64,000 nucleotides of DNA from Tubulanus polymorphus (taxonomy: Eukaryota; Nemertea; Palaeonemertea; Tubulaniformes; Tubulanidae): the NCBI RefSeq assembly GCF_964204645.1, contig NC_134026.1, positions 19,610,650 to 19,674,649 on the forward strand, in the 5' to 3' direction. How positions within the stretch are numbered: position 1 is the stretch's first letter; the number at the start of each line of letters is the position of its first letter. Below, one piece after another: positions 56,463 to 64,000 of this stretch. A model generated the notes under the pieces. The model had not been told where the DNA came from, did not search any database, and saw only the letters and a program-made list of their open reading frames with translations. A program made the position numbers and the translations under genes.

Positions 56463-59400
56463 TTGTCCCTGAAACATAAAGATTGTGTTTCCATGCATGG
56501 TTGCCGAAAGTATTTCACCTTGCGGTGCGTTCGGAAAATAATCGGCTAACATGTACTTCTTGTTTTTATCCTAACCTTCAGAGAACTCCCAGAAATATCC
56601 GTCCTAAAATAATCGAATGATACTCTTTATGCATCCACAGCGGGGATCGAAATGTACGGTCAGATCTAAGATTTCCACAAGGTATGAGGTATTAGAAAAG
56701 TGCTCAAATTACTAAAGTTACACCGGGGTACACCTATATGTTAAATTAGATACCTTCGATGATCGCGTTTATAACATTACAAAACCTATGGCCAGCTATG
56801 AAATCTTGTTCAAATAACATCTAATATCACATATAGAATTTGACGTTTTCAAATATTGCGCGAAGTTAAGAAGGGATCTGAGCCACCGAGATGAACACTC
56901 ATTATTCCAACGATTACCGGAAACGGTAAGGGATCTCACCTCCGAAAACTAGAGCGCTTTCCGTGCGTTTGTCGTACGCCGCAGCTTGTATCGGTTGACC
57001 CGGTTCCGGAATCATCACATCTCTGACGTCAGTTTTCCGTTCGACACCGCTACCTATCAGATAATTCGTGTTTTACTGTGTTTTCGTGGAACGCATAGGT
57101 CAATCCATCAGGGGCTGTAATATGACAAACGTCTTTATATTAAAAAGCGAAGGTTCGTCGTCCATCTCGTCCATTTTATGCGCTGGAGAGTTGCCAGAGA
57201 GTGTTGCCAGAGGCGCGTCGCGAAGACGTATGCACTGAGAACGTGGTATTTATATAACTCGCAACTAGATACATAAGTACATATAATTTTCTTAGAGTTT
57301 AGAGCTCTCTACACGTAGAAAGTAGTACATGTCAAAACGCGTATGGAGAGGAATATAGTTGAAACCTCGAAAAACAAGATGTGAAGCTAGATTTCAACAA
57401 CTACCGAAGGAAAATTCAGCATACAACTTTTAATGAAACGATATGGGGCATTAATCATCAATGAAGATACTGACAAGATATAACGGCATCGAATGAGCCC
57501 TGACATGGTCCTGAGCCTGGTCTCATAGTTTTAGGTTCGTTTGGCTTGGCGGTCGTCCGTGGAACTGGACCACCTTTCTTACCTAGAATGAATATATGTT
57601 TTGAAATCATAGAATATTTTGGTCGATGTTATCTGACTCATCCTCTAGTCCTTCCTTTTTATTAGGCATACACGCTCTTGTGATCTTATCGTCTAAAATT
57701 TTTAAATAGAGAAGTAAAAGAATTTGAGTTGAGAGTTCTCAAATATAGTGATGAGGACTATTTTTGACCTGAGTTGCTTTTGCGTTAAGTTGGACTCACC
57801 ATACAGCGATTGAATAGCGCGGACATCGTCGTCGGGAAGTCGAAATTCTTCAAAGTTCGTATGGCCTTGATACACGGCGCCATAAGGGCCTCGGGGACTT
57901 CTGAGTGGGATAGTCCCAGACCGTGTCCGAGTTCGTGCGCGGCGACGATACGAAGGTTCGTTCCGTCGTCCAATCCTTCCGTCCACGTCTCATCCTCGTC
58001 GAAATGCGCGCGTCCATCTTCCGGGTAGAAACAGTGGGCCAAAGTACCACCTGGAATTTCATGGCACTGGCGGCATAGAGAAAATGTGTATGATAACATC
58101 ATCGGTTTAATGATGCCGTTAAGTACCTGGTCCGTCGAATGGATAACCGCAGCCGTGTTCGAATGGGCCGAATCCAAGTTCAAAATCCGCTTTAGCGTTC
58201 CTTGACACTTCACTGAATTCTATATTTGTCACTTCGTGCCAATAATTAAAAGCCCGTTCGAAAGCAATTCTATGATTGATCAAGAGAAATGCATATGGTG
58301 TACATGGCGATTTTTAGCATACAGATAATTACCAAAGTTTTCGCTATATTTTTAGATATGTAATTCATCGATCATTGTAGACTTCTGTAATGATTTTTTT
58401 TTTCGTTTTTGGAAAACGGCAATTTAAGCGATTTTACTGCAATAGTTTTACTGGTTTTTTTCCATTTAAATTCTCAACAGTTTATATAATGCCCTATCTA
58501 GTCACCTTTGCTCATTTTCGGACATGTCCGGCGAGAAGTTAAGAATCTTCCATGTAAACGTATTTTTCGGCCATTTGTCTAGAAATTAGTGTCAAGATAC
58601 GTATTAATTCGACGAAAGAGATAAAGGGAAATCATTTAGCTATTAAGGTTTATCAATTCCACCAATTTCATAGTTGCGGAACTTGATCGAACACAGTCGA
58701 AACATTGTCGATTAAAGAAAGGTATGATTAAGCACGATAAGCCTCATTCTTCAAACAGAAAATGTATTTGCAATAATTGTAAAATCTTTTCAAAGGTATT
58801 CCGACGGATGGAGTTTACGTACTAAATGTTTTGTATATATCTGGAACGGCGAGATTAGGGGTTGACGTTTTCCTATCAGGCATACCACAACGAGGAGCAG
58901 CCGTTTAGGTTATTGTTTCCGTGTCAAGGACGCCGGTCTCCGGAAGCATGGCCATATGCTGAAATTCTCTAAAAAGAAAAGTTTTCGCTGTTTAGCAAAT
59001 ACTCTCGTGGAAAACGTGCGTTCGAGGCTCTTTTATATTAGCGATTATTTCTATCAGGTCATGTGGTTAGAATTTGCTTTATTTAACGAAGTAGCAACTG
59101 CAATAGACAACCTTATAGACAATCCCGAAATAGATTTGACCATTCCTTTCATTACAGAAGATATTATTTCGACGGAACGATTACGTTTGACCTTTGACAG
59201 CCAGTCGACGAAATTCATAAAAGAACAACATGCTTCCGTTCGGAAGTAGTTTACATTGCGAAAATGTCCAACCACCTTCGAAAGTAAATGATTGCCTTCC
59301 TTCTAGCGACATAGCTGTGTTGGCCCTTGGCTCCTGGCGGTAGCGTTTCCAAATAGCCGTAACGTTCCAGATAGCCCTATGTTAAAATATAGTGAAATCC

Positions 59401-60332
59401 CACTGCCGGGGTCGGCTCATTTGAAGAAGCCGTTTTATTGAGCCCGATGTAAGCCTTGGTGCATTCATTCTTTCATATCTAGAACATTACTATCACTTTA
59501 CTAGCGAAACGGAAATCGACTTAAGCATCTTGGATATAACTTATACCATCCATAAAAATCGATTTGGAAAAATTTTTTTTCGTTAATACGCAGCAAGATC
59601 TCAAAATTCTACAAATTGTTGGGAAACGTTAACACGTTGCGAGGTCACGTGCCGACAATATCAAATGAAAAACAAAGGGTTTATGGTTTGTTATGGCGAT
59701 ATTTCATGTTTCCTAAACATTTAGAAGTAGCCGACATTGGCCATCAACGTATAAGCTTCCTTTACCAATGATGGCACCAATGTCGAAGGCCTTTTTGGTT
59801 ACTCTGAGTACGGACTTTTTTCCCAAAAAAAAGTAGGTGGGCAAAGGGAAAAAAAGAAAAAAAGAGGTTTTCTATAATAGACTTTTTGAAATTGAAGGAA
59901 CAGAAAAGAAATTAAAATTGTGATGAAACAAAATAATGATGGAAGGAATGAAAAAAGAACTAACTCTTTTCGCAAATCACGAAAATTAAAAAATCACAAA
60001 TTGAAAATTCCGATGAACATAACTTAGAGATTGAAAGTACTGATGTAAACACGAAGGAGGATTTTTTATTTGATAATCTTTGCAGAATTCCCCGGAACCG
60101 TACTCCAGATAATTAACAAAGACTGGCATATATGCCCGCATTGCTTATTCAAATTTGTATGCATCATCGGGAGCTATAAAGTACTTATGTATATATATAT
60201 ATATATATATCCATTCTCATGAAGTATATATTGTTTACTCACGTCCGGATCGACTGTTTTATTCAGATTTCGGCCATCGACAGTGAAACCTAAAAAGGCC
60301 GCTGCGGCTACAACGAAAACGACTGCATTCAT
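56463..60332 (-). pseudogene. Matrix metalloproteinase gene with disabling changes
   Basis: MMPs are secreted zinc proteases of the extracellular matrix. Exons in transcript order: 60332-60243 (signal peptide, MNAVVFVVAAAAFLGF); 59376-59276 (prodomain, GYLERYGYLETLPPG); from 58968 down to about 58810 (EFQHMAMLPETGVLDTET, then the cysteine switch PRCGMPD near 58890); 58269-58127 ([16 protein letters not shown] to YPFDGPG); 58050-57800 (zinc site [12 protein letters not shown], Met-turn ALMAP, end [12 protein letters not shown]); from 57582 (hinge, GPCQGSFDAV); 57053-56940 (hemopexin repeat, IQAAAYDKRT); from about 56577 (KYMLADYFPNAP). Phases match up to the hinge. An in-frame TAA lies six codons before the cysteine switch, and one base is missing just after ALMAP. 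I found no exon for the first catalytic strands (the LTYRI region) nor the last hemopexin blade. It is either a pseudogene or carries sequence errors. Confidence 0.8.
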
Positions 60333-60902
60333 ATTCGACGTTCAAAAATGCTCTACTCGACTTACGGCTAGGTTTCTAATTCATTCGATTGTTTGGACTG
60401 TTTGAGACTCCGTTTACCCGTTACGTGTTTTCAAACGTTGTTAACATGATAGATTCGAATACATTCGAGACAGCTACAAGTGCATTTTTTACAATTAATT
60501 TCTATCACAGCGGATATGTTCGATCGACATGACACGTATAAAAATGACTGATGTGTCATTTTGAATTAAATGCGTAGGGTGTTGCCCTAATTTACTCCCA
60601 CCATCTCTAACATTTAATCTTCCCCTTTTATATTTGCCTTTGCAATTTCGTACTTCCATATGTTACTCGCGAATCATGCATCACTCTATTGTCACATATT
60701 CAAGACTTGATTGCCGTGTATCGTGAATTCTATTCAGATGCAAATTGGTCGAACTTACAACAGTTACATCGTTCTGATGTCTATGACGCAGAGATCTGGA
60801 ACCTACCGCGCTGTTGTGTCACTGATCATTTTGCCTAGTGCCTGTCCGGTTCATATTGGGAGCTTCGGAAATTCGGCTAATTTCCTGATAATGATTAGTC
60901 GC
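60333..60902. other. Upstream of the metalloproteinase, nothing recognised
   Basis: This should contain the promoter of the metalloproteinase on the minus strand; no TATA-like element is convincing. There is no coding exon. A short (AT)n run lies downstream of the first exon at about 60189-60210. Confidence 0.4.
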
Positions 60903-61103
60903 AGGTTCCGCAGTTTATCTTAGCTATCTTATCATTTTGTCCTTTAGTGATTTCACGGTCTCCATCAATTACACACTGATGCTTGTTTTGCATTTTTTTT
61001 CTCTTGCATTTTAAGAATGGTCCAATATTCCTGACGAATTCACTGACCGAGACTGAGTGCGCAGCTTAGAAGATGATATCATTAGCAAATCAGGTATCCC
61101 GCA
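60903..61103. repeat. Duplicated non-coding block, copy 2
   Basis: Same orientation as 50014-50216, with few substitutions. It joins directly to the third receptor copy at about 61106, so the breakpoint between the two duplicated pieces is visible here. Confidence 0.8.
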
Positions 61104-61374
61104 ACACTTCGACCTTTTCTTTGAGATCACGGTTTTTAACCTGTTCCGCATCATGGTCCTGATAGCAGTATTCGGCTACGAACCGATTTTTGGCTACGAT
61201 GATTGGTATTTCGGCCACGAGCTGATTATTTGGACGTTGCCGTTATTCTTCGCTTCCCAGATGTCCCGTAACTGGGCGGTAGTGATCATCAACTTGGAGA
61301 GGTTGATGTCGTGATGAGCCCGCTTTACTATAAGCGTTTCTGGGGCAAGAAACAGCTCATAGGTGTGTAGAAGC

Positions 61375-63157
61375 AATAGTTATAGGGTTTTTAAGATAGT
61401 GTGTGAGCACGATAGCACACACTAGGTGTATGCTGGTGTGCACACTGAATGCAAATGGCTCGGGTTACAAAAATGGAGTATGTTGATAAGAAAGAGCAGC
61501 ATTTTGTAACTATATTTAATATGTAAGGACTTTTAAGGGATGGTTAGTGTAGTACAGGAGGGAGTAGAATGGAGTAGAAGTAGCCGGGATTGATAATACC
61601 AATTAGGGTGATGTTAGAAGCGGGTGAGGTCATGGTATAGGAATGTAAAGTATAATGATAATAATAATAATTTATTGAGCCTAAAATCCATATAAAATAT
61701 GCTCATTGGCTGTGGAGACCACGAATTGATATTGTACTATACGTATAGAATACCTATGTAAGACCTATGTATTATAATCCAAGTCTTTACAGCACTTCGA
61801 TGACCGCATTGTACTTGTCACGTGATTTCAGTAACAACGGAAGCCTTTTCCCTTGCCTCGTTCATTTTACGTGCAAGTCGCGGTAGGAGCTGCATGGTAA
61901 ATTTTGTTATCCCGGAATCATAACGTTTCGTAAGTTTTACCTTTAATTTATTATTATTCTGTGGTCTTCACATTCCGTTAATACGCATTTCCAGTAAGAT
62001 TTACAGCTAATTTCAGTTGTTGAATATCATTAGTTATTGAACATTTTCGTCATTTTTGCCGGGTTAAGTAATATACTTTTGCCGGCTAATTCCGTCGTAT
62101 TTGTATGCGTTCTGGATTAAATACGTTTCCAGCGGTGTGTACAAATCGTTCGTTCATACTAAACATTTTCAATTGAATGTCCATATTCTGGCCAGTGATA
62201 TGTCACTCGGTCGTTATTTAGTCATATTTATCACCTAGCCTACCACTGATATCGGTTTCGGAGAACTTCCATTTCCGGTTAAGTTTTTTCGTAGGCCATT
62301 CCGGAGCATTTTAGCTCCAACTTATTACTGTATTTGGTATTTACAGAAATCGTGAAGTGAATTATTGCGAATATTGTCGTCTGGTCGTCTCCAGTCGTGG
62401 AGAACTGAATCGAACTCCGCAATAAAAGTGTATTGAAACTGAAATAAATATATTTGTACCAAGAAAGAACTTGTCACTCGCGTCATCGGGATATCAGCCG
62501 TTACATTGGCTTTACAATATAAAGACACAATTTAAACATAAAGAGAGAAAAAACAATTTACATCATTAGTTAAAAGCTTTAGTGAACAAATGGGTTTTAA
62601 GTTGCGATTCAAAAACATCAGTAGAAGGACTAGATTTAATTGCATCTGGTAAGGAGTTCCAAAGTAGTGGGGCGGAGTAAGAAAAGGCCCTGTGACCCGC
62701 AGAGACTAGATTGACACGAGGGATGACTAGAAGTGATTGACTGTTTGATCTTAACACTCTAGAGGATGCCTTGTATTGCACTAATGATTTCAAATATTGT
62801 GGGGCCTGACCATTCAAGGATTTATAAGTCTAAGGTTATATAAGTCTAAGGTTTTTGGTTCAGGGAGAGTACAAAAGAGAGTACAAAAGAGAGTACATGG
62901 GAGAGAGTACAAAAAGAGAGTTGGGGAGATAAAGCTGAATTGATGGTGTAAGCAGTAGAGAGAAAGTAAAGTAAAGCTTGATCATACCAGATAGAAGTGT
63001 TAGTAGTTAATATCTACATAAGGAAGAGGCAGCTCAGCGAAAGGAACCCGTTACATAAAAGATCCAGCGGCGCAGCATTTATTGAGAAGAACGAGGTGAC
63101 ATAACAGTGGTGGAGGTGGTAGTCCCATTGCAAGTAGTAGAAATCGTAATACCATTA
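61375..63157. mobile_element. 1.8 kb insertion within the third GPCR copy
   Basis: Receptor homology stops after CAGCTCATAGGTGT and resumes with GTGTCACGGTGTTC, so GTGT may be a short duplicated target. The inserted DNA includes an ATA/TTA microsatellite (about 61660) and a LINE tail on the minus strand (62566-62817). GAGAGTACAAAAGAGAG short tandem repeats lie at about 62863-62910. It may be more than one insertion. Confidence 0.6.
62566..62817 (-). mobile_element. LINE C-terminal RT fragment
   Basis: An 83-residue open frame reads APQYLKSLVQYKASSRVLRS, HRAFSYSAPLLWNSLPDAIK and VFESQLKTHLFTKAFN, then stops. The LWNSLP and F-x-LKTHLF motifs are the C-terminal end of CR1/L2-type reverse transcriptases. 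It is severely 5' truncated. Its untranslated tail extends left to about 62440. Confidence 0.8.
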
Positions 63158-63193
63158 CAGGTGTCACGGTGTTCATACTTATATTTTTAGTGC

Positions 63194-63382
63194 AGGGAAT
63201 GGTGCAGTGATACTTATATAAATAATGCTATTAATAATATAGCTAACAATGATTGTTCAATTCTATGATAATAGAAATGACAATAGTGACAAAATGGAGA
63301 TGGAATAATCATAATAAATAATAATAAAAATGATAGCAATAGCAAAAATAATAATAATAACAATAATAGTACTGATAATAAT
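63194..63382. other. Simple-sequence-rich gap in the third GPCR copy
   Basis: AT-rich filler with ATAATA-type repeats (63308-63382) separates the TM4-region remnant from the TM5 remnant. The matching receptor part (second extracellular loop) is absent, so sequence was replaced, not just inserted. Confidence 0.5.
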
Positions 63383-63440
63383 CATCGTGAACATCGTTTT
63401 ACCGTCGTTCATTTTACGCCATCGATTGACGAAACGGCGT

Positions 63441-63863
63441 CATAATTCAATTCAATTCACACTTTATTGATCCTTGTCGAAACATTACAACATCAGATAT
63501 ACAACAATAAAGTGAACACATTACAATCACAGTTACAAACAAGAGAGACAAGTTGAAAAAGAGAAGAGAGAAAAACAAAAACAAAAACATATGTAACAAA
63601 AATACGATTTACAAGTAATGAAAAAAAGGAACATTTACACGTTCATGACTCGAGCGATTGCCGTTTAATGAAGATATTATTTATAAATTTATTAATTATT
63701 GGAAAAATTTCTGTGTCATCACGACCATAAGACATAATAAATTGAAATTGTGTATCTTCCGAAAGGTCCAGGAAATCAGTAAATTTTGATAATTTTGAAA
63801 AACATTTAGCACGTAGATCGCCGTAAACCGCACATTCCATGACGAAGTGGACGCCATATGTTG
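63441..63863 (-). mobile_element. LINE 3' end inserted in the third GPCR copy
   Basis: On the minus strand it codes VHFVMECAVYGDLRAKCFSK, then FTDFLDLSEDTQFQFIMSY, and stops (63643). The HF-x-MEC-x-YGDLR motif is a non-LTR C-terminal signature. The 3' end at the left is AATAAAGTGTGAATTGAATT, a tail of GAATT repeats. Receptor sequence resumes on both sides, so the insertion post-dates the receptor copy. Confidence 0.75.
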
Positions 63864-64000
63864 CCAGCGCACGACGTTTCGAATGAGCGCGTGTCTCCGA
63901 AACACACGAGGCGAAAATCTTGAAAATGGTCTTATCGATCATACTCGTATTCTTCGTTTATGAGATCCCGGTCGGGTTAGACAGGATTTTTACTTTTCCT

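Larger units (their letters stand above)
61106..64000 (+). pseudogene. Third GPCR copy, truncated and interrupted
   Basis: Receptor sequence starts inside TM2 (FDLLF-like, 61106) and runs through GYDDWYFGHELIIWTLPLFF, MSRNWAVVIINLERL and YKRFWGKKQLIG to 61374, with a one-base loss after LERL. It resumes at 63158-63193 (the GVTVF region), at 63383-63440 (IVNIV to KRRH) and from about 63864 (AHDVS, THEAKILKMV, the FFVYEIPVG equivalent) to the window edge. The 5' third is missing and at least three insertions separate the pieces. It may continue beyond 64000. Confidence 0.85.

Noticed and set aside
59061-59249. Plus-strand frame reading VMWLEFALFNEVATAIDNLI behind an acceptor-like site
   Set aside because: It lies in an intron of the metalloproteinase on the opposite strand, has no matching neighbour exon, and I recognise no family.

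Overview
The window is nuclear DNA from an animal. Genes are split by GT-AG introns, and the best-matched coding exons are orthologues of metazoan proteins (SSX2IP/ADIP, HMGXB4, a matrix metalloproteinase, rhodopsin-family receptors). The space between them is packed with retrotransposons, hairpin MITEs, tRNA-derived repeats and minisatellites. The mix (intronless receptor expansion, DIRS-type retroelement, abundant LINE tails) fits a marine invertebrate, perhaps a spiralian. The species cannot be fixed from the sequence alone.

Region 1 (1-29.2 kb) is ordinary host DNA. A 12-coding-exon SSX2IP/ADIP orthologue (2195-14184, +, 632 aa) and an 8-coding-exon HMGXB4 orthologue (20493-29126, -, 639 aa) face each other tail to tail across 6.3 kb of UTR and intergenic sequence. 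All exon joins are in frame with consensus splice sites, so both look intact. Their introns and flanks carry a Mutator-like foldback element, a 1.2 kb element with 12-bp inverted ends, a 35-bp minisatellite, a LINE 3' tail ending in (ATTC)n, several palindromic MITEs and tRNA-derived SINE-like repeats.

Region 2 (29.4-40.1 kb) is a nest of mobile elements just upstream of HMGXB4. An apparently intact DIRS-order retrotransposon (29618-36764, - strand: small ORF, zinc-knuckle ORF, reverse transcriptase-RNase H, tyrosine recombinase) has perfect split direct repeats. It sits, without target duplication, inside an older dispersed repeat whose empty copy is also present in the window (28.1-28.5 kb). 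Further insertions with inverted ends follow, and the whole block is bracketed by about 55-bp inverted repeats at 29492 and 40082.

Region 3 (40.5-64 kb) is an accessory region. It holds a broken Ly6/uPAR-like gene, two nearly identical intronless class A GPCR genes in inverted orientation (44.1 and 54.2 kb), and a third receptor copy shredded by insertions (61.1-64 kb). Between the two intact receptors lie a very AT-rich 3.1 kb element with long inverted repeats carrying a small zinc-finger-like protein, a foldback element and LINE relics. A matrix metalloproteinase gene (56.5-60.3 kb, -) has recognisable prodomain, cysteine switch, catalytic and hemopexin exons, but also an in-frame stop and a frameshift. 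Duplicated non-coding blocks link the receptor loci and show that the region grew by segmental duplication.
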